64,000 nt of DNA from Opitutaceae bacterium (GCA_030648295.1 JAUSID010000167.1:17962-81961); one strand, 5' to 3'; numbered from the stretch's first letter, positions 33,421 to 42,980 are shown. The notes: generated from the letters alone by a model not told the origin. Numbers and translations are program-made.

Positions 33421-34938
33421 TCAGGAAACCGCCACGGTCCCGGACTGAATCTGAGGAATCTTGAATGCCCCGCGGCCTTCGCGCTTCACGAGCGGGTTCT
33501 TGTTCGCCGCTTTGACGAATTCCTCGCTGCCGACGAACAGTTCCTTCTTCGCGTCGATCTTGAGCAGTGGACCGAGAACGGTCGAGGTGCTGTCGACATT
33601 GACCTCGTTGGCCTTGAGGTGCTCGAGCATCCGGCCGAACGATTCCTTCGTGTTTGCGTCCGACCTGATCGCCTCGGCGACGGCGGCATTGGATTTCTCC
33701 GCCCCCACGCGATACGATATGTTGGCCAGGTGGCAGAGAGCGGTCGAGTAATGACACTCGACCACCACGCCCTGGACCACTTTGCGGGTCTGGACGGCTT
33801 TCACGAAGTTGGCGCGATGCGCCTTGGTCGTGCTCTTGGCGAATTGCGTCACCTTCTGGTTGGCATTGTCGAACACGTTCACCGTGCCGGACTCGCTGAT
33901 CGTGAGATAGCCGCTGTCGCACTGGACCACGACACCCACGCGCGCACCACGGTAGTTGTCCATCGCCTTCATTCCCTTTTTCATCGGCAGACCGCGCACT
34001 TCGAAGATCAGGGGCGCCTTTTGGTACCCCAGGACCGAGACGAGCGTGTTCGGCGTTTCGGCGTCATCGTCGTATCCGAAGCGTCCGCCAAAGCTCATCA
34101 CCGTCGGCGGCAGACCCGGCTCGCCGAGCATCCAGCGCGCGACGTCCATCTGGTGGATGCCTTGGTTGCTGATGTCGCCGCCACCGTAATTCCAGAACCA
34201 GTGCCAGTCGTAATGAATCGGACCCTTGTTGCCGTTGCGGCGCGGGGGCGTGAGCGGGGCCGGACCCGTCCACAAATCATAATCGACGCTCGCCGGCACC
34301 AGCTGCGGACCCGTGGTCTTGCCGATGCTCAGCCGTTCCTTGTAGCAAAGGGCGCGGGCCCACTTGATTTTGCCGAGCTTGCCGGAGCGGACATACTCAA
34401 TCGCCTCCATGATGTCCTCGGACGACCGGTTCTGCGTGCCGGCAACGACGATGTTCTTGGTGTACTTCTTCGAGGCTTCGACCGCCTGGCGGCCCTCCCA
34501 AATGTTGTGCGAAAGTGGCTTTTCGCAATAGACGTCCTTCCCGGCCTGAAGGCCCGCGATGGTCATGATCGAATGCTGGTGATTCGGCGTGCCGATCACG
34601 ATCGCATCGATGTTCGGGTTCTCGAGCAGCTTCCGATAGTCCTTGTAGGTCTCGACCTTGCCGCCCCCCTTTTCGCATTCCTTCTTGCGCATTTCGAGGA
34701 CCTCACTATCGCAATCGCAAATCGCCACCAGCTTCGCGCCGGGCAATTTGTCGAGATAGTCTTTCATGTGGCTCGCGCCTTGCGCGTGAATGCCAATGAC
34801 TGCGACGCGGACATCGCCATTGGCGCTGCCGCTGCGCTTGGGCGCAGCGCCATAAAGCCGGCTATGGCCGGCGAACATTGCGGCGCCGCCGCCAACGAAC
34901 GACGCTTTCAGGAACTCTTTTCGGGTCCAGTTTTTCAT
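33421..34938 (-). CDS. Gfo/Idh/MocA family oxidoreductase, exported
   Basis: A 505-residue oxidoreductase. The start at 34938 (MKNWTRKEFLKASFVGGGAA) yields a Tat-like leader, though with TRK instead of a twin arginine; a hydrophobic stretch and AxA-like cleavage region follow. The Rossmann motif is VRVAVIGIHAQGASHM (GxHxxG, a degenerate variant of GxGxxG). Also visible are VAICDCDSEVLEMRKKEC, IDAIVIGTPNHQHS, DVYCEKPLSHNIWEGR with the conserved EKP, and GGGDISNQGIHQMDVARWML. This is the periplasmic branch abundant in PVC bacteria. It is a single transcription unit ended by the hairpin at 33368. Substrate unknown, probably a sugar derivative. Confidence 0.9.
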   Translation of the reverse strand: MKNWTRKEFLKASFVGGGAAMFAGHSRLYGAAPKRSGSANGDVRVAVIGIHAQGASHMKDYLDKLPGAKLVAICDCDSEVLEMRKKECEKGGGKVETYKDYRKLLENPNIDAIVIGTPNHQHSIMTIAGLQAGKDVYCEKPLSHNIWEGRQAVEASKKYTKNIVVAGTQNRSSEDIMEAIEYVRSGKLGKIKWARALCYKERLSIGKTTGPQLVPASVDYDLWTGPAPLTPPRRNGNKGPIHYDWHWFWNYGGGDISNQGIHQMDVARWMLGEPGLPPTVMSFGGRFGYDDDAETPNTLVSVLGYQKAPLIFEVRGLPMKKGMKAMDNYRGARVGVVVQCDSGYLTISESGTVNVFDNANQKVTQFAKSTTKAHRANFVKAVQTRKVVQGVVVECHYSTALCHLANISYRVGAEKSNAAVAEAIRSDANTKESFGRMLEHLKANEVNVDSTSTVLGPLLKIDAKKELFVGSEEFVKAANKNPLVKREGRGAFKIPQIQSGTVAVS

Positions 34939-35403
34939 GAGGTTTCGGGGAGGTTTACGTACGGGGGAGCTGCGCCGGAACGGGCAGAAATGGTGACAGA
35001 AGCGCAAAACTTTACCACAGCAGCGCCGAGGTCAATCTCTGGTTCCTCAATCCGCCGGGGGACAAGGGTGCCGGCATCGGACCGACCGAAGCCGGCCGAC
35101 GCTGGATGATTGACGCCGGCCGGTCGCGGAAGATGCGCGTTTGCTGCGAAATACGGCCGAAATCAGAGCAGCGCGTGGACTCAGACTAAAGGTCGCTGCT
35201 TCCCGGGCGGTTTCCGCCCCGGCCAAGAATATTCTCACCGCAGGCCCACGGTTCTCTCAACGGCACCAAGTTGCGGGCATCGGGCATCTTGAAATTGGAA
35301 AACTGCATCGAACACCAATGGTTTGGAAATTCTCAAATTTTAGATGCCCGATGCCAGATTTCACGATTTCCGAAATCACACGGTCTGAGGCTGCGCCTCG
35401 CTA

Positions 35404-35458
35404 GTCCCTGGTCCCTGGTCCCTGGCCCCTGGCTTCTGGCCTCCGGCCTCCGGTCCTC
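35404..35458. repeat. C/T-G heptamer array
   Basis: Tandem 7-base units TCCCTGG (three copies), CCCCTGG, CTTCTGG, CCTCCGG (two copies) then TCCTCC. It lies in the gap 34939-35466, which otherwise shows no gene, and ends just before the DUF4159 remnant. Confidence 0.8.
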
Positions 35459-35466
35459 CTTCGCCG

Positions 35467-35595
35467 TCAATGCGTCATCAGATAGAACACGATGTTGAGC
35501 GCGAAGGGATACGCGCGCGTTTCGGAAAAAGTGCGGAAGTATTCACCGTTCTCACCTTCGCGTTCCCAGCCGTCGCCCAAATCCGTGTTGTGCGC
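35467..35595 (-). pseudogene. 3' remnant of a DUF4159-family gene
   Basis: On the minus strand the sequence reads HNTDLGDGWEREGENGEYF, then FRTFSETRAYPFALNI and VFYLMTH before a TGA at 35467. This is the characteristic C-terminus of DUF4159 proteins (NTDxGDxWE to xNxxxYxMTH). The homology stops abruptly near 35595, where the plus strand switches to a Rieske/FAD-oxidoreductase remnant. The 5' part of the gene is gone. Confidence 0.7.
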
Positions 35596-36035
35596 ACGGC
35601 ACGATCGCCGGTGTCCTGCTGACTGACTTGATTCTCGGCCGCGAGCACGCGTGGGCCACCTTGTACAATCCGTCACGCGTGACGCTGAAATCCGCGAAGG
35701 AGTTTGCGCGCGAAACCGTGAACATGGCGGCACAGTATTTCGACTGGCTCACGGCGGACGACGTGGAGAAGGAAAACCTCGTGCCGCGCGGCGGCGGAGC
35801 GGTGGTGCGTCACGGCCTGACCAAGGCCGCCGTGTTTCGCGATCTCGATGGCACGTTTCACGAATGCTCGGCGATGTGCCCGCATCTTGGCGCCGTCGTG
35901 TGCTGGAACCACGCGGAGAAAACGTGGGACTGCCCGGCGCACGGTTCGCGCTATGATCGTTACGGGAAAGTGCTCAATGGCCCGGCGAACTCCAACCTGA
36001 AGCCCATCGACGCACACGTGCCCCACTCGCACTGA
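35595..36035 (+). pseudogene. 3' remnant of an FAD-oxidoreductase/Rieske fusion gene
   Basis: The plus-strand frame begins HGTIAGVLLTDLILGREHAW, the tail of an FAD-dependent (DadA-like) oxidoreductase, and continues into a Rieske [2Fe-2S] domain. CPHLG and CPAHGSRYD provide the two Cys and two His cluster ligands, and the frame ends at 36035 with VPHSH. Intact relatives are about 500 residues, of which only the last 146 remain; there is no proper start (a TTG at 35628 is possible). The 5' loss occurs at the same point where the DUF4159 remnant begins on the other strand. A truncated, stand-alone Rieske protein could still be made but is unlikely. Confidence 0.75.
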
Positions 36036-36125
36036 CGCGTCTTCCCTGGGCTCGCCCGCATCCCGCCGGCCCATGGCGAACATGAAGGTGGAACCGGTCG
36101 ACGCGCAGTGACGTGTCCGTCTTCC

Positions 36126-36152
36126 CTGGGAGCGCGGGCGTCTCGCCCGCAA
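36126..36152. repeat. Class-1 element
   Basis: CTGGGAGCGCGGGCG and its palindromic partner, in the orientation of 17875. A partial copy (CTTCCCTGGGCTCGCCCGCA) lies 80 bases upstream at 36043, each preceded by a similar GACGxGTC phrase, so this is a short local duplication. Confidence 0.7.
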
Positions 36153-36393
36153 CGCGCTTACTTTCAATCCGCCAGTTTGTCCGCCGCGTTCAATGACGTT
36201 CCCCTGGTGACGAAGCCAGCGGTGATTCTGCAGTGGTCATTCGTAGATCCCGCACGCACGAGATGCGAATCGTCGCATGCGGGAAGAATCTGTGATGGAC
36301 AACTCCGTGTCCGTGACGCCATCGGAAACGATGCCAGCCGCCGCGAGCGTCCGGGTGACGGCGGGCTGAACACCAGCGATCCGGATTCCTTAA

Positions 36394-36455
36394 GGATGCG
36401 CGGAGCGCATCCTCGCCAGCTTGTCCGCCGAAGCTGCTCGGAGCGAAGGCGGATG
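36394..36455. repeat. Hairpin and class-5 element
   Basis: GGATGCGC-GGA-GCGCATCC forms a hairpin at 36394-36412. It is followed at 36419-36455 by the class-5 sequence (CTTGTCCGCCGAAGC then GAGCGAAGGCGGA). Related sequence occurs at 49560-49610 and at the 3' break of TIR stub C near 62490. The rest of 36153-36623 shows no gene. Confidence 0.6.
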
Positions 36456-36623
36456 GGTGCACTACGCCGTGCCGCCGCCCGCACTTGTCCAATCCCGGGA
36501 GGTAGACGTCAGACCGGGAAGTTCCAAACCGCGGCTGGGTTCACCATTGTCATGCGACCGCGCAGCGCTCAACCATTCCGCCGTCACCCGCGCGACGCGG
36601 ATTTAGCGAACCCCTTTTTCTTC

Positions 36624-37985
36624 ATGTCATCCACCCCGATCAACCGGCGCGTCAGCCGCCGCCACTTTCTTCAAATCGCCACCGCCGGCGCCGGCGTCCT
36701 CGGCTTTCCCGCCATCGTGCGGAGCCAGTCACCCGGCAACCGGCTCAACGTCGCCGTGATCGGCTGCGGCGGCCGCGGCGCCTCCAACTGGGGCGAGGTC
36801 TTCAAGGAAAAGGAAAACATCGTCGCGTTCTGCGACGTGAACGAGAAGAACCTCCAGGCGGCAGCCGCGAAGGTGCCGGGCGCGAAACATTATCGCGACT
36901 ACCGGAAAATGTACGATGCGCTGAAGGACTCCGAGTTCGACGCGGTGGTGGTGTCGACGACGGAGCACACGCACGCGTTCGCCACGCTGCCGGCGTTGAA
37001 GCGCAAGAAACACGTTTATTGCGAGAAACCGCTTACCCGCGACGTGCACGAGGCGCGGATCATCACCGAGGCGGCGCGGGCGGCCGGGGTTGCGACCCAG
37101 ATGGGCACGCAGATTCACCCGACCACGAATCCCCGGCGCGTGGTCGAGCTCGTGCAAAGCGGCGCGATCGGCCCGGTGCGCGAGGTGCACGTATGGGTGA
37201 ATCGCACCTGGGGCTGGCAGTCGCCGGAGGATGCGCAGAAATACCAGGATCGCGTCAGCACGCAGGAACGCCCGAAAATCGAGGAGCCGGTTCCGCCGGA
37301 GCTCGACTGGGATTTGTGGATCGGGCCCGCGCCGTGGCGGCCGTTCAACAGCATCTACATCCCGGGCAACAAGTGGTACCGCTGGTGGGACTTCGGCAAC
37401 GGGACGATGAGCGATCTCGGCTCGCACTACAATGACCTGCCCTTCTGGGCGCTCAACCTCGACGCGCCGCTCACGATCGAGGCCAGCGGACCGCCGGCCC
37501 ATCCGGAGATCGCGCCCGCGACGATGAACGCCACGTATCATTATGGCGCGCGCGGCAATCGTCCCGCGGTGAAGCTGGTCTGGTATCAGGGCCAGATGAA
37601 ACCACCGGCGTGGATGGAAAAGAAAATCCCGCAATGGCCGGACGGGCATCTTTTCATCGGCGACAAGGGCATGCTGCTGTCGAACTACAGCAAGCACGTG
37701 CTGCTGCCCGAAAAACAATTCGAGGGCTTCACGCCGCCGCCACGGACGATTCCCGATTCCATCGGGCATCACAAGGAGTGGCTGCACGCGTGCAAGACGG
37801 GCGCCCCGACGACGTGCCATTTTGGATACAGCGGGCCGCTGACCGAGGCGAATCACCTGGGCAACGTCGCCTACCGTGCCGGCAAAAAGCTCGAGTGGGA
37901 CGCGAAGACCATGCGGATCCGCAACGCGCCCGACGCGGAACGTTTTCTCCGTCGCAGCTATCGCAAGGGCTGGAGCCTCGCGTGA
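36624..37985 (+). CDS. Gfo/Idh/MocA family oxidoreductase with Tat signal
   Basis: A 453-residue exported oxidoreductase. The start at 36624 gives a canonical twin-arginine leader ([20 protein letters not shown], cut near VRSQS), so it is exported folded with its cofactor. The Rossmann motif is [14 protein letters not shown]; then [28 protein letters not shown] and [16 protein letters not shown] with the conserved EKP. The C-terminal domain carries [15 protein letters not shown]. It belongs to the same periplasmic group as the gene at 33421 but is clearly a different branch. A strong terminator follows at 38011. Substrate unknown. Confidence 0.92.
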   Translation: MSSTPINRRVSRRHFLQIATAGAGVLGFPAIVRSQSPGNRLNVAVIGCGGRGASNWGEVFKEKENIVAFCDVNEKNLQAAAAKVPGAKHYRDYRKMYDALKDSEFDAVVVSTTEHTHAFATLPALKRKKHVYCEKPLTRDVHEARIITEAARAAGVATQMGTQIHPTTNPRRVVELVQSGAIGPVREVHVWVNRTWGWQSPEDAQKYQDRVSTQERPKIEEPVPPELDWDLWIGPAPWRPFNSIYIPGNKWYRWWDFGNGTMSDLGSHYNDLPFWALNLDAPLTIEASGPPAHPEIAPATMNATYHYGARGNRPAVKLVWYQGQMKPPAWMEKKIPQWPDGHLFIGDKGMLLSNYSKHVLLPEKQFEGFTPPPRTIPDSIGHHKEWLHACKTGAPTTCHFGYSGPLTEANHLGNVAYRAGKKLEWDAKTMRIRNAPDAERFLRRSYRKGWSLA

Positions 37986-38010
37986 CCCGCCGCACCATTT
38001 GTCGCTGAAC

Positions 38011-38047
38011 CAAAAGCGCGACCCCTCCCCGGGCCGCGCTTTTGTTG
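38011..38047 (+). terminator. Terminator of the Tat-type oxidoreductase gene
   Basis: CAAAAGCGCG (38011-38020) pairs perfectly with CGCGCTTTTG (38035-38044); the stem's own TTTT then GTTG forms the U-rich end. It lies 25 bases past the stop codon. Confidence 0.8.
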
Positions 38048-38068
38048 CATCCATGCAGTCGAGCTTAG

Positions 38069-38135
38069 CAGCCGCCGTAAGGAGGCTGTCGACCGGCGAG
38101 TCGAATACTCCAGCCTCGTTACCTCGGCTGCTACG
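38069..38135. repeat. Class-4 inverted pair
   Basis: AGCAGCCGCCGTAAGGAGGC at 38069-38088 is the near inverse complement of 38111-38132, and 38111-38135 is identical to 1989-2013. The remaining 300 bases up to the purA-like start contain no gene that I can recognise. Confidence 0.7.
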
Positions 38136-38437
38136 GAGCACGATCGAATTCGACTACATCGTTGGGACTCTTGCCGAGGTGGCTCACCGGCTGCCGCCCG
38201 GGCTCTTCGTGGTCGGCGACTGTGTCGATTGTTCGGTCGAGCTGCCGCTCGTGCTACGGGAAACCGATCCGGACAAACCTTTCTCCGCGCCGGCGATCCG
38301 GCGGCGCCGCCGCGGCCGGAGCCGCCGCGCTGCGCAAAACCACCCCTCCGTTTTCTATTGCCCTTCCCCCGGGTGTCGCGTTTTCCCTTCACGGCACCAG
38401 GGGTTTCTCGCTTCGGTTGCCGCGTCTCATCGCAACC

Positions 38438-39979
38438 ATGTCCCTTCTTCCGTTTTCCAGCCAGCTTATCGCTGATGTGGGCATTTCCTTCGGCGACGAG
38501 GGCAAAGGCCGACTTATTCCCGAGATTGCCGACGAACTGCGCGGCACCGGCACGCCCGTCTCGGTCGTGCTAAAAGTGAACGGAGGCGCGAACTCCGGCC
38601 ACACCGCGGGTGGCATCAAGCTCAACCTGCTTCCCGCCGGCGTGGTCGTGCACGATGCGGCGCATCTGTGCATCGGCAGCGGCGTCGTCGCCGACCCGCG
38701 AAAAATCTGGTGGGAGACACGCCCGCTCGAACGCAAGGGCTACGCCGTGCTTTCGCGGCTGCTGATCGATGAGCGCACCCTCGTGTCGGACCTCACCCAC
38801 CGGCTGCTCGATCTCGCCTGGGAGGACTACCGCGTCAATGTGCTCGCCGATGAGCCACGGGGCTCGACTGGCCGGGGCATCACCCCCGCGTACGCCGACG
38901 AGGTGAACCAGCAGCAGATTCATTTTTCCGACTTCCAGGCCGGCGCGAATTATTTCGCGCGCCGGCTCGCCCAGCGGGCCGAACGCGCCTGCCGCACCAT
39001 CGAGCACGTGTGCCGAGTCAGCGCCACGACCTGGAATTCGTTCTTCGAAAAACTCACCGTCGCCGAGCAGCGCGCCAACCAGGAGGCGATCGAACTCGGC
39101 GTGTTCGGCAAGGACGAGTTCGACTTCACCCAGTTCCGCGGGCCGCAGCCGTTCTCGCTCAACCTCGAGGCGCTGACCGCCGCGTATTGGACGGCGGGAA
39201 CCGCGCTGGCGAAAAACATCGGCGAGGTCCGCGAACTGGTCCGCGGCGAACTCCGGGCCGGACGCACCGTGATTGGCGAGTTCGGCCAGGCCTACTGGCT
39301 CGACAAGCGCCAGGGATTCACGCCGAACGTCACCGCGTCGCACACGTATGCCCCGGAGCTGTTCGAAAGCGCGGGCATACCCGTTCAGCGGATACACACG
39401 TTTGGCGTCGCCAAGGCCTACGACACGAAGGTCGGCACGCACACCTTTCTCACCCGGATGGACGACGCCCACCCGCTCGCGATCAAGCTCAAGCAGATCG
39501 AGTTTGGCACCAGCACGGGCCGCCAGCGGATGGTGGGCTGGTACGATGCGGTCGAGAAGGGCGATGCCCTCCGCTATGGCGGCTTCCAGGACGTGATGAT
39601 CAACAAGCTCGACGCGTTGACGCACAGCGGCGACTGGCGCGGCGAGTTGCAGATCTGCATCGCGTACGAATCGGCCGATGGACGCCGTTACGCGCACGTG
39701 CCGCGCAACGAGGCCGTGCGCAAAACGCTGCGGCCGGTGTATGCGTCGTATCCCGGCTGGAGCGAGGACGTGTCCCATCTCCGGCGGTTCGCCGATCTGC
39801 CGCGCGCCGCCCAGCGCTACGCCGGTGCGATGGTCAAGGCGCTGCTCGACGTGGCTTACGCGGGCGAGTCGTGGCCGGCGGCCGGGCATTTGGCGAACTT
39901 GCGCTATCTCGGCGTCGGACCCAATCCGTCGCAGATCATCAAGGATGTGCCGGCGACGGCCGAGTTGGTGAAGTTGTAG
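38438..39979 (+). CDS. purA: Adenylosuccinate synthetase-like protein, long and divergent
   Basis: A 513-residue enzyme of the PurA family, which joins IMP and aspartate using GTP in AMP synthesis. The start at 38438 ([15 protein letters not shown]) is just ahead of the P-loop [15 protein letters not shown], equivalent to GDEGKGK of PurA. Further PurA signatures are [27 protein letters not shown] (IMP-binding), [16 protein letters not shown] and [15 protein letters not shown]. Typical PurA has about 430 residues; the additional length comes from insertions and a longer C-terminus. Substitutions such as DEGKGR and ANSGHT suggest a divergent paralogue, and a canonical copy may exist elsewhere. 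It is preceded by repeats and a terminator, so it is transcribed alone. Confidence 0.83.
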   Translation: MSLLPFSSQLIADVGISFGDEGKGRLIPEIADELRGTGTPVSVVLKVNGGANSGHTAGGIKLNLLPAGVVVHDAAHLCIGSGVVADPRKIWWETRPLERKGYAVLSRLLIDERTLVSDLTHRLLDLAWEDYRVNVLADEPRGSTGRGITPAYADEVNQQQIHFSDFQAGANYFARRLAQRAERACRTIEHVCRVSATTWNSFFEKLTVAEQRANQEAIELGVFGKDEFDFTQFRGPQPFSLNLEALTAAYWTAGTALAKNIGEVRELVRGELRAGRTVIGEFGQAYWLDKRQGFTPNVTASHTYAPELFESAGIPVQRIHTFGVAKAYDTKVGTHTFLTRMDDAHPLAIKLKQIEFGTSTGRQRMVGWYDAVEKGDALRYGGFQDVMINKLDALTHSGDWRGELQICIAYESADGRRYAHVPRNEAVRKTLRPVYASYPGWSEDVSHLRRFADLPRAAQRYAGAMVKALLDVAYAGESWPAAGHLANLRYLGVGPNPSQIIKDVPATAELVKL

Positions 39980-40056
39980 CCCGCACTCGAAATAAGCCGC
40001 TTCGGGGCGGAAATCAGATTATCGCCGGCCGAGACGGACCGGGGCATATTCCGCGG

Positions 40057-41322
40057 CTATTGGAGCCGGGCCATCACTTCACCGAGCAGATAAATTGATC
40101 CGGTCACGACGACGACATCGTCGGGGCCGCCAGCGGTGCATCGATCCGGCGTGGGAAACAATCTTTCCACGTGGTTTCGAATCACGCGGCCGCGAAAATC
40201 CGACGGCAGCAGAGACTCCAGTTCCTCATGGGAACACGCCCGCGGCTGGTGGGGAACCACCAGATGAACTTCCTTCGCGTGCCGCGCGACCGTTTCGAGC
40301 AACGGCCGGGCCCGGGCTGCGCCCAGCATGCCGGTGATCACAATGGGCGCGCGGCCGGTCTCCGCGACCAGGTGCGTGAGGTTTGAATCCAGCACCTGCG
40401 CCCCCTCGGGGTTGTGCGAGGCGTCGAGAATGGTGAGCCGCCCGGCGAGCCGCACGCGCTGCCATCGTCCCGGCCAGTCGACGTGCGCGAGCCCGCGCTC
40501 GATCGCCTCGGGAGTTATCCGCCACCGCGGGCCAAGGACGCGTGCCGCCAGCGTCGCGGTGGCGGCATTCCAGCGCTGGTAGTCGCCCTCGAGATTCGTA
40601 TGCGGATAATTCGTCAGGTCGTGACCGAAATGCTGGGCCACCGACAGAACCTCGGCACCCTCCTGGGCCGCGATGGCGCGGATGCGCCACTCGGCCTCGC
40701 GCGACATCCGGCCAATGATCACTGGCCGGCCGGGTTTCACGATTCCCGCTTTCTCGGTCGCGATTTGCTCGATCTCGTCACCCAGGATCTCGCAATGGTC
40801 CATCGCGATCGAGGTGATGATGCTCACCTCGGGCGTGATGATGTTCGTCGCATCGAGCCGGCCGCCCAGCCCGACTTCAATCACGGCGATTTCGCACTGC
40901 TGGCGCGCGAATTGCAGGAACGCCATCGCCGTCATGAACTCGAAAAAACTCGGGTGATCGTCCGGATTCGCCGCGCCGAGCTGGTCCGCCAGCGGCCGCA
41001 GGTCGCGCAGGTAGCGGACGATTTCCTCCTCCGTCAGCATCGTGCGATCGACCTGCACGCGCTCGCCGAGGTGGACGAGGTGCGGGGAGGTGTAGAGCCC
41101 CGTCCTCCAGCCGGCGGCATGCAATATCGCGTCCAGCATCGCGGCCACGGATCCCTTGCCGTTCGTACCCGCCACGTGGACCCATGGCACCGCACGCTCG
41201 GGATGACCCAGGCGCGCCGACAGCACCCTCATCCGGTCGATGCCGTACTTGGTTCCGTGCGCCTTCTGGGCGAACAGATATTCGATGACCGCCGCGTATT
41301 CCGGCGGCTCGCGGGTCGACAT
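40057..41322 (-). CDS. folC: Folylpolyglutamate synthase / dihydrofolate synthase
   Basis: A 421-residue Mur-ligase-fold enzyme that adds glutamate to folates. The P-loop is HVAGTNGKGSVAAMLDAIL; TSPHLVHLGERVQVDRTML is the folate/omega loop, FEFMTAMAFLQFA and VGLGGRLDATNII follow, and LDASHNPEGAQVL is the C-terminal domain signature. Length and motif order match FolC. It begins 16 bases downstream of accD on the same strand, an arrangement (accD-folC) common in bacteria. The operon appears to run ruvX-truA-comF-accD-folC. Confidence 0.95.
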   Translation of the reverse strand: MSTREPPEYAAVIEYLFAQKAHGTKYGIDRMRVLSARLGHPERAVPWVHVAGTNGKGSVAAMLDAILHAAGWRTGLYTSPHLVHLGERVQVDRTMLTEEEIVRYLRDLRPLADQLGAANPDDHPSFFEFMTAMAFLQFARQQCEIAVIEVGLGGRLDATNIITPEVSIITSIAMDHCEILGDEIEQIATEKAGIVKPGRPVIIGRMSREAEWRIRAIAAQEGAEVLSVAQHFGHDLTNYPHTNLEGDYQRWNAATATLAARVLGPRWRITPEAIERGLAHVDWPGRWQRVRLAGRLTILDASHNPEGAQVLDSNLTHLVAETGRAPIVITGMLGAARARPLLETVARHAKEVHLVVPHQPRACSHEELESLLPSDFRGRVIRNHVERLFPTPDRCTAGGPDDVVVVTGSIYLLGEVMARLQ

Positions 41323-41338
41323 GGCGGAGGGAAAGCGG

Positions 41339-42208
41339 TCACCCCGCGGCCCGCGCGGCCGGTTTCTTCCGCAGGTGCAGCGCCGTCAGGATCGCGGCGA
41401 GCCGGTCGCGCAACTCGAGCCGGCTGACGATTTGATCGATCAGCCCGTGCTTCAGGAGAAACTCCGCGGTTTGAAAGCCGGCCGGCAGCGTCTGCTTCGT
41501 CGTGTCCTTGATCACCCGGGCGCCGGCAAAGCCAATCAGCGCGCCTGGCTCGGCGATGATCACATCACCCAGGGTTGCGAAGCTGGCGGTGACGCCGCCC
41601 ATCGTGGGGTGGGTCAAAATCGAAATGAACGGGAGTCGCGCCGCTGCGAGCCGGCCCAGCGCGGCGCTTGTTTTCGCCATCTGCATGAGCGAATAGATTC
41701 CCTCCTGCATGCGCGCGCCCCCGGAGGCGCTGAAAATCAGGCATGGGATTTTTTTCCGCACGGCGGTCTCGATCACGCGAGTGATTTTTTCTCCCGCCGC
41801 CGCGCCCATCGCGCCGCCGCAAAACCGAAAGTCCATCACCGCTGCCGACACCTCGATGCCGTGGATTTTCCCCGTGCCGCACACGACGGCTTCCGGCAGT
41901 CCGCTCTCCTTTTCGTAGCGTTTGATCCGCTCAGGATAGGGCTGCGAATCGACGAAGTTCAGGGGATCACCCGACTTCACCGTCGCGTCGACCTCGACGA
42001 AGGTGCCCTCGTCGAAAAGTTTCGCGATGCGAGCCCGGGCGCCGATCGGGAAATGGTGGCCGCTCTTCGGGACCACCATCTGGTTGTCCTCGACCTCCTT
42101 GTTGAACACGATGTCGCCGCTGACCGGGTCCTTCGTGTAAAGGCCCTTCGGAATGTCTTTTTTCCGGGAGGCTTTGCGAACCGCGTAGGTCGGTTTGTCG
42201 AAATGCAT
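41339..42208 (-). CDS. accD: Acetyl-CoA carboxylase carboxyltransferase beta subunit lacking the zinc ribbon cysteines
   Basis: A 289-residue AccD, the beta half of the carboxyltransferase that moves carboxyl from biotin to acetyl-CoA. The catalytic core is standard: CGGAMGAAAGEKITR, SASGGARMQEGIYSLMQM, HPTMGGVTASFATLGD and EPGALIGFAGARVI. The N-terminus aligns with the usual zinc ribbon but none of its four Cys remains: YTKDPVSGD replaces WTKCxxCG, with D27 and S30, and VVPKSGHH replaces VCPKCGHH, with V46 and S49. The surrounding residues are conserved, so this is not a frameshift. AccD's zinc domain binds its own mRNA and DNA in E. coli; that role must be lost or replaced here. It lies 4 bases after comF and 16 before folC; accA is not in the window. 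Confidence 0.93.
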   Translation of the reverse strand: MHFDKPTYAVRKASRKKDIPKGLYTKDPVSGDIVFNKEVEDNQMVVPKSGHHFPIGARARIAKLFDEGTFVEVDATVKSGDPLNFVDSQPYPERIKRYEKESGLPEAVVCGTGKIHGIEVSAAVMDFRFCGGAMGAAAGEKITRVIETAVRKKIPCLIFSASGGARMQEGIYSLMQMAKTSAALGRLAAARLPFISILTHPTMGGVTASFATLGDVIIAEPGALIGFAGARVIKDTTKQTLPAGFQTAEFLLKHGLIDQIVSRLELRDRLAAILTALHLRKKPAARAAG

Positions 42209-42212
42209 GGCG

Positions 42213-42980
42213 TCAGCCGTGGCCGAATGTGACGACGTCGACGATCAGACCGCCCGCGCGCCGTAGCGTGCGAGCGCAACCGTTGAGCGTGGAGCCCGTA
42301 GTGAAGACATCGTCGACCAGGATGTAATGAAGCGAAGGATTAAGTGCCGCGCCCGGAGCCAGTGCAAAGGCATTTTTGAGGTTCGCGATTCGCGTCTTCC
42401 GATCGAGCGCGGTCTGCGTGGAGGTGTCGACGCTCCGACGCAACAAGAACTTGACGCAGGTGCCGCCGCCCGCCGCCGCCGCGAGGGAATCGGCGAGCAG
42501 CGCGGCCTGGTTGTAGCCGCGCTCCCGCTCCTTGCGCGCATGCAACGGCACCGGCACGAGGGTCGCGCCGCGCACGTGCGCGAGCAGATCGGGCAGGCGC
42601 CGGAACACCGCCTGCATGTCGTGCAATACGTGCAGTCCGCGATGATATTTCAATTCGATCACCAGCGAACGCGCCGGGCCCTTGAACAACACCGCCGTCC
42701 GGCCCTCGCGAAACGCCGGATTCAAACCCTCGCAATGCGGGCAAACTCGATCGCCCTCGACCACGCCATAAAACGGATGGCCGCACGTGAGGCAGTGCGG
42801 CGCGTGCACGAAATCCAGTTGCGCGACACAACGCGTGCACAGGTGCCGAAACCCGCCCTCACTCCCGCGGGCGGGTCTGCCATCGGCCGGATTCGAATCG
42901 ACGATCGCGCGGCAGTGCACGCAGGACGGCGGAAAAACCACGTCGCTGAAGCCGCGGGCCAGCTCGCGCAGCGGGTTCAT
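42213..42980 (-). CDS. comF: ComF-family amidophosphoribosyltransferase-like protein
   Basis: A 255-residue ComF/GntX-type protein. The start at 42980 (MNPLRELARGFSDVVFPPSC) begins the double zinc ribbon: CVHC, CTRC, CLTCG and CPHC motifs lie within the first 85 residues. The phosphoribosyltransferase domain follows with VPVPLHARKERERGYNQA and the PRPP-binding motif YILVDDVFTTGSTL. In competent bacteria ComFC assists DNA uptake; elsewhere its role is unclear. The gene overlaps no neighbour: it starts 97 bases after truA and ends 4 bases before accD. Confidence 0.92.
   Translation of the reverse strand: MNPLRELARGFSDVVFPPSCVHCRAIVDSNPADGRPARGSEGGFRHLCTRCVAQLDFVHAPHCLTCGHPFYGVVEGDRVCPHCEGLNPAFREGRTAVLFKGPARSLVIELKYHRGLHVLHDMQAVFRRLPDLLAHVRGATLVPVPLHARKERERGYNQAALLADSLAAAAGGGTCVKFLLRRSVDTSTQTALDRKTRIANLKNAFALAPGAALNPSLHYILVDDVFTTGSTLNGCARTLRRAGGLIVDVVTFGHG

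Noticed and set aside
38145..38437. Coding remnant ahead of the purA-like gene ([18 protein letters not shown])
   Set aside because: About 50 residues look protein-like but no family is recognised, there is no start, and the frame decays into Arg-rich sequence.
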